This document shows, piece by piece, positions 27,243 to 36,211 of a stretch of DNA of 64,000 bases. Made by a program: the position numbers and the translations under genes. Source of the DNA: CAZQKW01 sp964594075 (GTDB lineage Bacteria > Desulfobacterota > WTBG01 > CAIYCZ01); assembly GCA_964594075.1 (NCBI GenBank), contig CAZQKW010000007.1:37022-101021 (forward strand), in the 5' to 3' direction. A model generated the notes under the pieces. It was not told the origin of the DNA, did not search any database, and saw only the letters and a list, made by a program, of their open reading frames with translations. Each line of letters opens with the position of its first letter. Within the stretch, counting starts at the first letter, position 1.

Positions 27243-28274
27243 ATGCGCGTCGCACACTACTATAGCAATAAGGATATACGCATTATAGAGCTGCCCGTCC
27301 CCGAGATCGGCCCCGGGGAACTTCTGGTAAAAATTCGTGCCAGCGGTATTTGCGGCAGCGATGTCATGGAATGGTACCGCCGGAACAAGGCGCCGCTGGT
27401 GCTCGGCCACGAGATAGCAGGCGATGTTGTTGCCGTGGGCGCAGGCGTTGCCGCATTTGCGGTGGGCGACCGCATCGTGGCAACCCACCACGTCCCCTGT
27501 TTCACCTGCCATTATTGTCTGAACGGCCATGAGACTGCATGCAATACTTTGTTGTCCGGCACGCATTTTGATCCGGGAGGGTTTTGCGAATATGTAAGGC
27601 TTCCCGCGATCAATGTTGACCGCGGTACCTGGAAAATCCCCACCACCGTGGGCTATGATGAAGCAACCTTTGTGGAGCCTCTGGCGTGCGTGCTCCGGGG
27701 CCAACGGAAGGCCGGACTCAAGCCTGCGAATAGCGTGCTGGTGATGGGCAGCGGCATTTCAGGATTGCTGCACATAAGCCTGGCACGAGCCCAGGGCGCC
27801 GGTTGTATTGCGGCTGCGGATGTGCGACCGGCACGGCTGGATGCGGCCCGGCGTTTTGGCGCAGATCATGTCTTTCCTGCCTCGCCCGATGTCCCCGCGC
27901 AGTTTCGCAATCAGAACGGCGGCTATGGCGCCGATCTGGTTATTGTCTGCACCGGGGCAACAGATGCCATACAACAGGCGCTGCAGGCTGTTGAGCGTGG
28001 CGGCACGGTGCTGCTTTTTGCACCGACCGACGAGGGCGTCACAATTTCATTGTCAATTAATGATTTTTTCTGGCGCCGGGATGTGACTATTACCACCGCC
28101 TATGGCGGCAGCCCTGCTGACTGTGTTCATGCCCTTCAACTCATCTGCTCGCGGCGCATACCCGTTAGCGACATGATAACACATCGTTTCAACCTTGCAG
28201 ACATAGGGGAAGGGTTCAGGCTGGTGGAGCAGGCTGATAAATCAATAAAGGTGATCATACGGCCGCATGACTAA
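27243..28274 (+). CDS. zinc-dependent medium-chain alcohol dehydrogenase
   Basis: A 343-residue MDR enzyme of the sorbitol/threonine dehydrogenase type. It shows the catalytic-zinc Cys in G-I-C-G-S-D near residue 38, G-H-E-I-A-G near residue 59, structural-zinc cysteines in C-F-T-C-H-Y-C-L-N-G-H-E-T-A-C near residue 90, and a Rossmann V-M-G-S-G-I-S-G-L-L near residue 167. It should interconvert a polyol or secondary alcohol and its ketone with NAD(P). AGGA lies before the ATG. It is first in a row of five same-strand genes, followed at 41 bases by an aldolase. Confidence 0.87.
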   Translation: MRVAHYYSNKDIRIIELPVPEIGPGELLVKIRASGICGSDVMEWYRRNKAPLVLGHEIAGDVVAVGAGVAAFAVGDRIVATHHVPCFTCHYCLNGHETACNTLLSGTHFDPGGFCEYVRLPAINVDRGTWKIPTTVGYDEATFVEPLACVLRGQRKAGLKPANSVLVMGSGISGLLHISLARAQGAGCIAAADVRPARLDAARRFGADHVFPASPDVPAQFRNQNGGYGADLVIVCTGATDAIQQALQAVERGGTVLLFAPTDEGVTISLSINDFFWRRDVTITTAYGGSPADCVHALQLICSRRIPVSDMITHRFNLADIGEGFRLVEQADKSIKVIIRPHD

Positions 28275-28315
28275 CCTGCGGTTCAACCGTTTATACACAA
28301 GGAGGAACGACAACC

Positions 28316-29230
28316 ATGCCAGAAGCTGACAAAGAGGGAAAAAATTATTTTCTGGATACTCCGGTAACCACGGAGGGCTTCTTTTTAAAAGGGTCAAATT
28401 CCCTTGACTGGGGAATGAAAAACCGTTTATCAAAAATATTTAACCCCGCCACCGGCCGCACGGTTATGCTTGCTATAGATCACGGTTATTTCCAGGGTCC
28501 CACCACCGGTCTTGAGCGCATTGATGTCACGATTGTTCCGCTCATGCCCTATGCCGACACCCTGATGCTGACCCGCGGCATCTTGCGCACCACTATTCCC
28601 CCCACCTACACCGGCGGCATTGTTCTCCGTGCCAGCGGCGGGCCGAGTATTTTAAAGGATCTGTCAAACGAGCAGATTGCAGTGGACATGGAGGATGCGG
28701 TGCGTTTGAATGCAGCGGCATTAGCAGTTCAGGTTTTTATCGGCGGCACGTTTGAAACCCAATCAGTGCATAATATGACGCGGTTGGTAGATATGGGGAC
28801 CCGCTTTGGCATGCCCATCCTTGCTGTTACCGCAGTGGGCAAAGACATGGTGCGCGATGCGCGCTATTTCCGGCTTGCCTGCAGGATCTGCGCAGAGCTG
28901 GGCGCCCAGTATGTAAAAACCTATTATGTGGAAGAAGGCTTTGAAACGGTTGCAGCATCCTGTCCGGTGCCTCTGGTTATGGCGGGCGGGAAAAAAATCC
29001 CTGAGCTGGACGCGCTCACCATGTCCTACCGGGCAATTCAGGAGGGCGCTGCCGGCGTTGATATGGGGCGCAACATCTTTCAGTCTGATGCACCGATTGC
29101 CATGATTCAAGCGGTGCGCGGCGTGGTTCATGACAATCTGAAACCCAAGCAGGCCTATGAACTGTTCTTGGAATTGAAACACGCAGCGAAAAAGACTGTA
29201 AAACAGCGCACGGCAAAACATAATACCTGA
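28316..29230 (+). CDS. class I aldolase of the LsrF/DhnA family
   Basis: A 304-residue TIM-barrel protein similar to LsrF and archaeal-type class I fructose-bisphosphate aldolases. Seen are M-L-A-I-D-H-G-Y-F-Q-G-P near residue 57, the Schiff-base Lys in Y-V-K-T-Y-Y near residue 200, and a phosphate-binding end M-A-G-G-K-K with G-V-D-M-G-R-N-I-F-Q. LsrF cleaves a phosphorylated autoinducer-2 product, but without lsr neighbours that assignment is not safe; another sugar-phosphate aldol cleavage is equally possible. Start supported by AAGGAGG nine bases upstream. Confidence 0.8.
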   Translation: MPEADKEGKNYFLDTPVTTEGFFLKGSNSLDWGMKNRLSKIFNPATGRTVMLAIDHGYFQGPTTGLERIDVTIVPLMPYADTLMLTRGILRTTIPPTYTGGIVLRASGGPSILKDLSNEQIAVDMEDAVRLNAAALAVQVFIGGTFETQSVHNMTRLVDMGTRFGMPILAVTAVGKDMVRDARYFRLACRICAELGAQYVKTYYVEEGFETVAASCPVPLVMAGGKKIPELDALTMSYRAIQEGAAGVDMGRNIFQSDAPIAMIQAVRGVVHDNLKPKQAYELFLELKHAAKKTVKQRTAKHNT

Positions 29231-29257
29231 ACAGAGCTCGGCAGCATATAACCATTC

Positions 29258-30283
29258 ATGGGCACCCTTGCGCCAGATACGGCAATTCAGGACCTCATTA
29301 CGGTCGGCAGAGAAGCCTATAACAAAAACCTTGTTGCAGCACGGGCAGGCAATCTGAGCATTCGTCTCAGGGGCGGCCGATTCATAATCACCGGACAGGG
29401 AGCTCCCTTGGGCTTTCTTCGGCGGGACAGCCTGGTTGTTGCCGATTGTGCGGGCAAAAAAAAACAAGGCAGCGCCAATCTGTCGTTTGAAAGCGGGCTG
29501 CATGCGGCTATATATAAAACCATGCATCCGGGGGCAATAGTCCACTTGCATCCGCCCTTTACCCTCACTCTGGCTGATGCCGGCCTGAAATTAAATCCTC
29601 AGACCTTTGAAGCAGCGCTTTTTCTGGGACGCGTTCCAGTGGTTCCACAACAGGCCCCGAATGTAACCGATCCGGGCGCAGTGACCGCCGCGCTTACTGT
29701 AAACAACATTGTGATTTTGAAAAACCATGGCGTGGTGAGCATTGGGGAGACCATCTGGGATGCTTTTTTTCTCGCGCATCTCTTGGAAGAAGCCTCCCAG
29801 ATGCGGGTCCTGTCCCATATGCTGAGGACGCCACGCGGCGACGACGCCACACCCGTATCTGGTGCCCGTACGGGTGTAAAACCGGTGAGCTTATTTTCAA
29901 ACCGGCACTGCGCCCTTCTCCGAAAGGTGGCCCAGCGCGATCAGGTCCTGAACGGAACATGCCCGACAACAGGATGCAGTATCGGCTTGAAGCAGGCAGA
30001 AACCGGGAATATGCCGTTACTGCTCGCATTCAGCCCGGGCAAATTCCGCGCCAGACCACCCGGTGGTACGTCTAATCGCTTTCTGGTGTCGGGAACCGCG
30101 CGCTCATGGGAAGCTGTGTTTAACGGCCTTATGGATCCCTTTACCGCGCTGGTGCAGAAAAAGATGGCGCTGGAGGGGGATTTCCGTTTAATGCTGCAGT
30201 GGTATCCGTTTTTTCGCCGCCTTTTTGATCTGTGGCAAACTATTCCGGTGAGCCGGGAATTGACCGGACAGGAGTTCTTATGA
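29258..30283 (+). CDS. class II aldolase/adducin domain fused to an SCP2-like C-terminal domain
   Basis: 341 residues. Residues 5-200 are a class II (fuculose-phosphate type) aldolase domain: A-G-N-L-S-I-R near residue 29, zinc-binding H-L-H-P-P-F near residue 96, and I-L-K-N-H-G-V-V-S near residue 153. The extra 110 residues at the C-terminus (about 220-335) read like an SCP2 sterol-carrier fold: a strand-rich start, S-W-E-A-V-F-N-G, then M-A-L-E-G-D-F-R-L-M-L. I know of no standard enzyme with this pairing. The stop overlaps the acyl-CoA ligase start (ATGA), so the two are coupled. Confidence 0.75.
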   Translation: MGTLAPDTAIQDLITVGREAYNKNLVAARAGNLSIRLRGGRFIITGQGAPLGFLRRDSLVVADCAGKKKQGSANLSFESGLHAAIYKTMHPGAIVHLHPPFTLTLADAGLKLNPQTFEAALFLGRVPVVPQQAPNVTDPGAVTAALTVNNIVILKNHGVVSIGETIWDAFFLAHLLEEASQMRVLSHMLRTPRGDDATPVSGARTGVKPVSLFSNRHCALLRKVAQRDQVLNGTCPTTGCSIGLKQAETGNMPLLLAFSPGKFRARPPGGTSNRFLVSGTARSWEAVFNGLMDPFTALVQKKMALEGDFRLMLQWYPFFRRLFDLWQTIPVSRELTGQEFL

Positions 30284-31785
30284 TTGTGCATGAAATGTTG
30301 CGCGCCACGGCGCAGAAAAATCCCGACAAAACCGCGCTCATTTTTGGCTCGCGGAAAATTTCCTATCAGGAGCTTCTTGAGATGACTGATTCATTGTCAT
30401 TCGCGCTGTTTCAGCGCGGCGTAAAAAAAGGCGATGCGGTTATCCTCATGCTCCATAACTGCTGGGAATTTGTGGTATGCTATGTCGGTATCGCGCGGAT
30501 CGGCGCGATAACGGTTCCGATTGATGCCCGCCTGAAAGGTGAAGAGCTGTCCGCCATCATAGAACACTCAGGAGCCCGGTTCCTGATCATTCATCGGTCG
30601 CTGTGGGAGGCTTCCCGGGATTTTTTCAGCAAAAATTTTTCGCGCGAGCGCACGCTGTTTGTTGATGATAAACATCAACAGGAAGATTTTTATGAAATTG
30701 TGCACCGTGCTTCACGCTCGGCGCTTCCCGCCGTTCAGATAAGCGATGCTGACGAAGCTCTGTATTACTACACCTCCGGCACGACCGGTAAACCCAAGGG
30801 CGTGGTCTTGACCTTTGGCAATTTAGACTGGTTTCAGGTCGGCATTACCCCTTATACATCAAGTGATGATATTGTGGGCTTTGTGCTGCCCATGTCGCAT
30901 GTATCCGGCACCCTGGTGTGCAATGAACTCGCCTACCGGGGATCAACGCTGTGCATATTTGACAATTTGCGGCCGGACAAAATTCTGCACACGCTGCAGC
31001 ACCAGAAGGTAAACTGGTTCTTCAGCGTGCCGCCGATCTTTGACGCCTTGCTGCGGGTCCCCCATGTGGAAACCTATCAGCTTGATTCATTGCGCTGGAT
31101 TGCCATGATGGGCACGTCAGTGCCGGTATCCCTCATGGAGAAGTTTCACCGGCGTTTTCCCTCAACCACGGTGATTCAGGGGTATGGGCTGACGGAGACA
31201 AATGGCCCTATCACGCTGGTGCCGCTGGAAAAAGCCGAGGCAAAACGCGGCAGCGTCGGCATCCCGATTCCGGGCGCTGAGGTCAAGATTGTGGATGCCG
31301 AGGGCAAAGAATTACCGGTTGGCGAGGCCGGCGAAATACTGGTGCGCGGGCCAATGGTGATGAAACTGTATCACAACGACCCGGAGAGCAGTCGAGAACG
31401 CTTGCGCGACGGCTGGCTTTACACGGGAGACGTGGGCCGCTTTGACCAGGACGGATTTCTTTACCATCTGGGACGCAAAGATGATATGATGATCGTCGGC
31501 GGGCTGAATGTTTTTCCTGCAGAAATAGAGAATGTGCTGAAACAGCACCCCTTGGTGGTTGAGGCAGCAGCGGTCGGCATGCCGGACGCAGAGCGGGGGG
31601 AAGTCATTAAGGCATTCGTCGTGCTCGCGGATGGCGCGCATGTCGCTGAAAAAGACCTCATTGCATTCTGCCGCGAACGGCTTGCCAGCTATAAGCTGCC
31701 AAAGCTGGTGGAATTTAAATCATCGCTGCCTCGAACGAGCACCGGTAAGATTGCCCGAAAGCTGCTCAAAGAGGGCGCAGCATGA
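30280..31785 (+). CDS. AMP-dependent acyl-CoA synthetase
   Basis: An adenylate-forming ligase of 501 residues. Motifs are the P-loop Y-Y-T-S-G-T-T-G-K-P-K-G near residue 164, G-Y-G-L-T-E-T near residue 300, T-G-D-V-G-R-F near residue 383, and the C-terminal G-R-K-D-D-M-M-I-V-G-G-L-N-V-F-P-A-E-I-E with a final T-G-K-I-A-R-K carrying the catalytic Lys. It activates a carboxylic acid to its CoA thioester. I set the start at the ATG at 30280 (GGACAGGAG upstream, ATGA overlap with the aldolase stop) rather than the in-frame ATG at 30232. Confidence 0.87.
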   Translation: MIVHEMLRATAQKNPDKTALIFGSRKISYQELLEMTDSLSFALFQRGVKKGDAVILMLHNCWEFVVCYVGIARIGAITVPIDARLKGEELSAIIEHSGARFLIIHRSLWEASRDFFSKNFSRERTLFVDDKHQQEDFYEIVHRASRSALPAVQISDADEALYYYTSGTTGKPKGVVLTFGNLDWFQVGITPYTSSDDIVGFVLPMSHVSGTLVCNELAYRGSTLCIFDNLRPDKILHTLQHQKVNWFFSVPPIFDALLRVPHVETYQLDSLRWIAMMGTSVPVSLMEKFHRRFPSTTVIQGYGLTETNGPITLVPLEKAEAKRGSVGIPIPGAEVKIVDAEGKELPVGEAGEILVRGPMVMKLYHNDPESSRERLRDGWLYTGDVGRFDQDGFLYHLGRKDDMMIVGGLNVFPAEIENVLKQHPLVVEAAAVGMPDAERGEVIKAFVVLADGAHVAEKDLIAFCRERLASYKLPKLVEFKSSLPRTSTGKIARKLLKEGAA

Positions 31786-31830
31786 CGCCTGCAGAGTAAA
31801 GAACCATCTGTGTGCAAACAAAGGAGTTGC

Positions 31831-33180
31831 ATGGGAAAACTGTTTGGAACTGACGGTATTCGCGGAGTGGCAAATATTGAACCGATGACGGCTGAGACCG
31901 CGCTGCAGGTGGGCCGCGCGGTGGCGTTTTTATTTAAACGCGAAGGTCACCGGACCCGGATTATCATTGGCAAGGACACCAGGATTTCCGGATACATGCT
32001 GGAGGAAGCCATGGTGTCAGGAGTCTGCTCCATGGGCGGCGATGCATATCTCGTCGGCCCGCTGCCCACCCCCGGCATTGCCAAAATGGTGCAAAGCCAA
32101 CGGGCAGACGCAGGCATCGTGATTTCGGCTTCCCATAACCCGTTTCAGGATAACGGCATTAAGATTTTTGCCGGCAACGGTTTTAAACTGCCGGATGAAA
32201 AGGAAGATGAGATCGAAGACTTGATATTGAACCGGCGTCTCAACGGACACCTTCCGGCGCCCGAACACCTGGGCAAAGCATATCGCATAGATGATGCCGA
32301 GGGCAGATACATCGTCTTTCTGAAAAACACCTTCCCCAAAGAACTCTCTCTGGAAGGCATAAAAATTGTGCTTGACTGTGCCAACGGCGCAACCTACAAG
32401 GTCGCGCCGCATGTTTTCTGGGAACTGGGTGCCGATGTGCATGCCATACACGTCAATCCCGACGGCATCAACATCAATCACAACTGCGGCGCCCTGGACA
32501 CCCGCGATCTTGCCGAAGCGGTTCGGCAACAAAACGCAGCCCTCGGCCTGGCGTTTGATGGAGACGGAGACCGTTTAATTGCGGTAGATGAAAAAGGGCA
32601 ACCGGTGAGCGGCGACATTGTCATTGCGCTATGTGCCCGCACCCTGCTCAGAGAAGGGAAATTGAAAAATAACCTGGTGGTAACAACCCTCATGTCCAAT
32701 TCCGGCATGAGCAAAGTGTTCAAAGACATGGGCATAACCCATCTGCGCGCCAATGTTGGTGATCGGTATGTGCTGGAGAAAATGCTTGCCGCGGGCGCGA
32801 TTATCGGCGGGGAAGATTCCGGCCATATCATTTTTCTTGAACACCATACCACCGGCGATGGCATTATTTCCGGATTGCAGCTTATCGCCACCATGCTAAA
32901 GGAAGGGCGACCGCTTTCCGAACTTGCGGCGCTGGTGCCGCTCAATCCGCAGCTTCTCATTAACATTGACGTTAAAAGCAAACCCGACCTTCACGCCGTG
33001 CCTGAAATTCAGCAGGCCATCAGCCAGACGGAACAGGAACTGGGGGATTCCGGCAGGGTTTTGGTTCGCTACTCAGGCACGCAGCCGATCTGCCGGATTA
33101 TGGTGGAAGCGCCCACCAGCGAAATGACCGAACGCTACGCCAAAAAAATTGCCGATCTGGTGCAGAAGCATCTCGGCTGA
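31831..33180 (+). CDS. glmM: phosphoglucosamine mutase
   Basis: 449 residues, the usual GlmM length. It begins M-G-K-L-F-G-T-D-G-I-R-G, carries the phosphoserine loop S-A-S-H-N-P-F-Q-D-N-G-I near residue 100, metal-binding D-G-D-G-D-R near residue 243, and a C-terminal R-Y-S-G-T-Q-P phosphate clamp. It converts glucosamine-6-phosphate to glucosamine-1-phosphate for UDP-GlcNAc, peptidoglycan and LPS. The ATG at 31831 follows AAGGAG; an upstream GTG at 31810 is in frame but less likely. Confidence 0.95.
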   Translation: MGKLFGTDGIRGVANIEPMTAETALQVGRAVAFLFKREGHRTRIIIGKDTRISGYMLEEAMVSGVCSMGGDAYLVGPLPTPGIAKMVQSQRADAGIVISASHNPFQDNGIKIFAGNGFKLPDEKEDEIEDLILNRRLNGHLPAPEHLGKAYRIDDAEGRYIVFLKNTFPKELSLEGIKIVLDCANGATYKVAPHVFWELGADVHAIHVNPDGININHNCGALDTRDLAEAVRQQNAALGLAFDGDGDRLIAVDEKGQPVSGDIVIALCARTLLREGKLKNNLVVTTLMSNSGMSKVFKDMGITHLRANVGDRYVLEKMLAAGAIIGGEDSGHIIFLEHHTTGDGIISGLQLIATMLKEGRPLSELAALVPLNPQLLINIDVKSKPDLHAVPEIQQAISQTEQELGDSGRVLVRYSGTQPICRIMVEAPTSEMTERYAKKIADLVQKHLG

Positions 33181-33331
33181 TTAAACTCAAGACACGAATC
33201 TCCAACGCTTGTCCCATTCTAACCGTGCCCAAGAAGCCCAGAAGGGTCTTTCAGGCGAATGCAAAACTTTAAATAGCTGTGATCAGAATTTAGCAGTGAA
33301 TTCTGAAAACTTTCAGAATAAGGATTGAGGA

Positions 33332-33376
33332 CGCTGTTGAAAAAGTGTCATTCTGCACGAAGTGAAGAATCTTCTG
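33332..33376 (+). repeat. dispersed GTCATTCTG-type repeat, copy upstream of the acyltransferase
   Basis: A unit of the form GAAAAAGTGTCATTCTG followed by CACGAAGTGAAGAATCT. A near-identical unit in the same orientation follows the acyltransferase at 34487-34530, so the gene is bracketed by direct repeats. Confidence 0.65.
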
Positions 33377-33473
33377 TTTAGCAACAGTCCGTGAATTTCA
33401 CATGTAAAGAATCGAGCTATTATTTTACAAATTATTATTACTTTTTTTAACAACCTGTTCGGCTTTTTATTAG

Positions 33474-34415
33474 ATGCGGATCAAAAGAAAAATTCAAAAA
33501 GCGCTCAAAATGCTCGGGAATAATATTGGCTGGGGATTTGCGAAGGCAGCCATGGCGCTGGTGCCGCGTCTGCCTGAACGTTGGATATTGCCCATCGGCG
33601 CAGGGCTGGGCAGAGCGTTTTATTATCTGGTGGGCAAATACCGCCGTATTGCGCTGCGCAACCTTCGCTATGCTTTCGGCAATGAAAAAAGCGAGGCAGT
33701 GCTAAAAAAAATTTATAAGGCCTGTCTGGAGGACATCGGGAAAAACTTCATGGAGGTCATGTATTGCTTTGGCCTTTCCCCTGAACAGATAAGGGACAAC
33801 ATAGAACTTGCCGGGACCGAGCACCTTGATAAAGCACTTGCCGAAGGAAAAGGCGTCATTGCGTTCAGTGCCCATGTGGGAAATTTCATCCTGATCGGTC
33901 CGCGCCTGATTGCCGAGGGCTATTCATTTTCCGTGGTGGCGCGCGATCCGAAGAACGCGCGTATTGCGCGTCTGTTTCGCGAGATGCGCCAGCGGTTCGG
34001 TATCGGCTCCATTCCCGACAAACCGAAAAAGGACTGCATTATGCAATCCTTGCAGTGCCTCCGTAATAACGGCATTCTTTTTTTGCAAATTGACCAGAAT
34101 GCCGACTCCAGCGACCCGTGGGTTGATTTTTTTGGATGGCTGGTTCCCACGTTTAAAGGCCCGGTGGTGTTCAGTCTGCGCACCGGTGCTCTGGTGCTTC
34201 CGTTTTTTATGATCAGGCAGACAGATAACCGGCTGAAACTGGTGATTGAGCCGCCCATCGCCCTTGTGAAAGCGAACGACAAAGAGGAAGAAATCAAACA
34301 GAATGTTGCCCTGCTGACAAAAGTAACCGAACAGCATATCAGGAAGTATCCCGAACAGTGGTGGTGGCTGCACCGGAGATGGAAGAAGGCAAAAAAGGCG
34401 CCAGCGTGCAATTAA
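33474..34415 (+). CDS. lysophospholipid acyltransferase (LpxL/HtrB-like)
   Basis: A 313-residue protein of the lipid A late-acyltransferase family, with an N-terminal amphipathic/membrane stretch and later F-L-Q-I-D-Q-N near residue 203, D-F-F-G-W and a T-G-A-L-V-L-P-F-F segment. The family active site is H-x4-E; here it reads S-A-H-V-G-N-F-I-L, with Ile where Glu is expected, so activity or mechanism may differ. It would transfer an acyl chain to lipid A or another glycolipid at the inner membrane. No clear ribosome site precedes the ATG. Confidence 0.8.
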   Translation: MRIKRKIQKALKMLGNNIGWGFAKAAMALVPRLPERWILPIGAGLGRAFYYLVGKYRRIALRNLRYAFGNEKSEAVLKKIYKACLEDIGKNFMEVMYCFGLSPEQIRDNIELAGTEHLDKALAEGKGVIAFSAHVGNFILIGPRLIAEGYSFSVVARDPKNARIARLFREMRQRFGIGSIPDKPKKDCIMQSLQCLRNNGILFLQIDQNADSSDPWVDFFGWLVPTFKGPVVFSLRTGALVLPFFMIRQTDNRLKLVIEPPIALVKANDKEEEIKQNVALLTKVTEQHIRKYPEQWWWLHRRWKKAKKAPACN

Positions 34416-34486
34416 TCCAGGCCTGCTAAATCTGTCTGCAGAACAATGTCAGTAAGCAGAAAGAAATATTTTCTGTATTGAGCAGG

Positions 34487-34530
34487 CTGCTGAAACAGTG
34501 TCATTCTGAACGAAGTGTAGAATCTCTTCA
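34487..34530 (+). repeat. dispersed GTCATTCTG-type repeat, copy downstream of the acyltransferase
   Basis: Second direct copy of the unit at 33332-33376: CTGAAACAGTGTCATTCTG then AACGAAGTGTAGAATCTC. The two copies lie about 1.15 kb apart with only the acyltransferase gene between. Confidence 0.65.
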
Positions 34531-34637
34531 TTAGCAAAAACAAGGAAAGTCAATAAATAGGGTCGGATTTATCATTACCGTTCTTTTAACCTCAGTCTTC
34601 TCAACAACCGGTTATCTCACTAAATAGAAATGGTCAC

Positions 34638-34733
34638 TGCGCGTCCCGCGGTGGCGGGGCGCGGCAGTCTCAGCTTACAGTGCTCATAAAAGAAAGAAGT
34701 TTCTTAGGAGACGCGGTAGCGACGTGGCAATCT
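34638..34733 (-). repeat. approximately 100-bp dispersed element, copy 1 (inverted relative to 46.1 kb)
   Basis: On the minus strand the core CTCCTAAGAAACTTC, then TTCTTTTATGAGCAC, then GCTGAGACTG, matches the element at 46142-46242 with a few substitutions; both are flanked by GC-rich CCCGC/GCGGG arms. It lies in the 626-base gap between the acyltransferase and CpXC genes. No coding gene is visible in that gap. Confidence 0.6.
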
Positions 34734-34801
34734 GAGGTTGAAAAAGTAAGCATACATAACGAGTTAACCTGCTATGTTGGACAAGACTTCCGAACGCCCA
34801 C

Positions 34802-34839
34802 AAAAAACGCTCTGAATTTAAAAAGCAGGGCGTTTTTTT
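34802..34839 (+). terminator. hairpin with T-run, intrinsic terminator
   Basis: Arms AAAAAACGCTCTG and CAGGGCGTTTTTT pair with one imperfect position around an 11-base loop, followed by T. It has A-runs on its other side and could act in both directions. It is about 390 bases past the acyltransferase gene and 200 before the CpXC gene. Confidence 0.55.
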
Positions 34840-35041
34840 AATTGAAAAAAATTTTTTCTTCTGTGACCGTATTTGACAAAAACACCGGGTATAATTGAAA
34901 AGGAATTGTTTTTGAGAGGGACTGTTAGGGTTTAAATGCTAATAAATCTGCCTTTCTCATGTGACTGACGGGAAGGAAGTTGAAAGTATATTCTCTTCCC
35001 TCTTGTTGCAAGCGTGAGGAAACAGGCTGGGAGAGGTTGTC

Positions 35042-35677
35042 ATGAATAAACAATGTGAAGCAATTTTACTATGCCATAATTGTGAAACCGTTTTTGAGGC
35101 TCATATCTGGACCGAGATAACGCTCGGTGAAGACCCAAAACTGGACAACGATATCTTTCAGAACCGTATCAATTTTTTTGAATGCGGAGGTTGCGGCAAT
35201 CGCGGTTTTGTCATATATCCCATAAAAATTCACCATGAAAAATCAGGTGAAAAGGCCATGGTTATACCGCTCGTTGAAACACTGGAAATGGATGAAGTGG
35301 AAGAGGTGAATGCTATGGGATTCTCCGTTTTGGAAATTACCGACCGAACGCCGTGCGGCATATTTTACAGCCTTGAAGAAATAAAGTGGGAGATTTGCCA
35401 CTGGGAGGGACGCGAAGACGTCGTGTTCGACCCGCCGCCTGCAGAACAAGACATTGAAGAAGGGCTACAAAAAAACATCATAAATGAACATGAAGCGGAA
35501 ATTCTGAGAAACACGGACTGGGAAGAACTGATTGCGCAGATGAATGAGCGGGCTGATGAAAATGACGGGGCGTGCGATTTCGGCGACGAACGAGATGATA
35601 CCATTGAGCTGTATTTAAACCTGAAGTCGGCGTTGAACCGTATAAGAAAAGTGGTGCCGTTTCCCTTGAGAACATGA
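35042..35677 (+). CDS. CpXC-type zinc-ribbon protein
   Basis: A 211-residue acidic protein. Residues 8-90 resemble the CpXC domain: Cys11/Cys14 (C-H-N-C), a strand-rich middle, then Cys48/Cys51 (C-G-G-C), giving a four-cysteine zinc site. The C-terminal half is helical, Asp/Glu-rich and unassigned. The function of CpXC proteins is not known. The ATG follows GGGAGAGG. The stop overlaps the next gene's ATG by four bases, so it forms a two-gene unit with the acetyltransferase. Confidence 0.75.
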   Translation: MNKQCEAILLCHNCETVFEAHIWTEITLGEDPKLDNDIFQNRINFFECGGCGNRGFVIYPIKIHHEKSGEKAMVIPLVETLEMDEVEEVNAMGFSVLEITDRTPCGIFYSLEEIKWEICHWEGREDVVFDPPPAEQDIEEGLQKNIINEHEAEILRNTDWEELIAQMNERADENDGACDFGDERDDTIELYLNLKSALNRIRKVVPFPLRT

Positions 35678-36171
35678 AGGAGATAAAAATAATCCCGCTT
35701 TCAAAGAATAACCTAAGTGAAGCTATTTCTCTGGTTAAATCAATTTTTCCTTACCGGGAAGACCAGAAAAAAGCCCGTATAAATCTCATAGAAAGCCTGT
35801 CGCTGAAAAATTCCGGAAAAAGTTATTGGGTCGCAGTTGACAGCAACGATAAGATTGTTGGCCTTACGGGGCTATACCTTGATGCCAAGGATAAAAATGT
35901 CGTTTGGCTGGGCTGGTTCGGTGTGCATCCAGAGCAAAGAAGGCAAGGAATAGGCAACCGTTTGCTCCGTTTTACCATAGATGAGGCAAAACGGAGAGAA
36001 TTTAAAACCATGAAAATTTACACTTCAACAGACAAAGGTGCGAGAGCAGCACGCAGATTATATGAATCCTTTGGATATAGGAAAATAAATTCTTGTAGAG
36101 TTGCAGATAAAATTCATTATATAAAAGACCTTAACACAGATGACGCCAATACAGGCCAGCAAGCTCACTGA
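35674..36171 (+). CDS. GNAT-family N-acetyltransferase
   Basis: A 165-residue acetyltransferase with the GNAT core: a strand ending W-F-G-V-H-P near residue 88, the acetyl-CoA loop Q-R-R-Q-G-I-G-N-R-L near residue 93, and a C-terminal A-R-R-L-Y-E-S-F-G-Y typical of the fold. It should transfer an acetyl group from acetyl-CoA to an amine; the substrate is unknown. Coupled by an ATGA overlap to the CpXC protein upstream. Confidence 0.85.
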   Translation: MKEIKIIPLSKNNLSEAISLVKSIFPYREDQKKARINLIESLSLKNSGKSYWVAVDSNDKIVGLTGLYLDAKDKNVVWLGWFGVHPEQRRQGIGNRLLRFTIDEAKRREFKTMKIYTSTDKGARAARRLYESFGYRKINSCRVADKIHYIKDLNTDDANTGQQAH

Positions 36172-36211
36172 AAAGGAAATATGAAGGTGTGACCCCGCCT
36201 CGTCGCCCTAC

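Noticed and set aside
28316..29230. Assignment as lsrF of an autoinducer-2 system
   Set aside because: No lsrA-D, lsrK or lsrR neighbours; the family includes several other aldolases, so no symbol was given.
34873..34895. TTGACA and TATAAT upstream of the CpXC gene
   Set aside because: The spacer is only 11 bases, far below the 15-19 needed for a sigma70 promoter, and no better -35 pairs with that -10.
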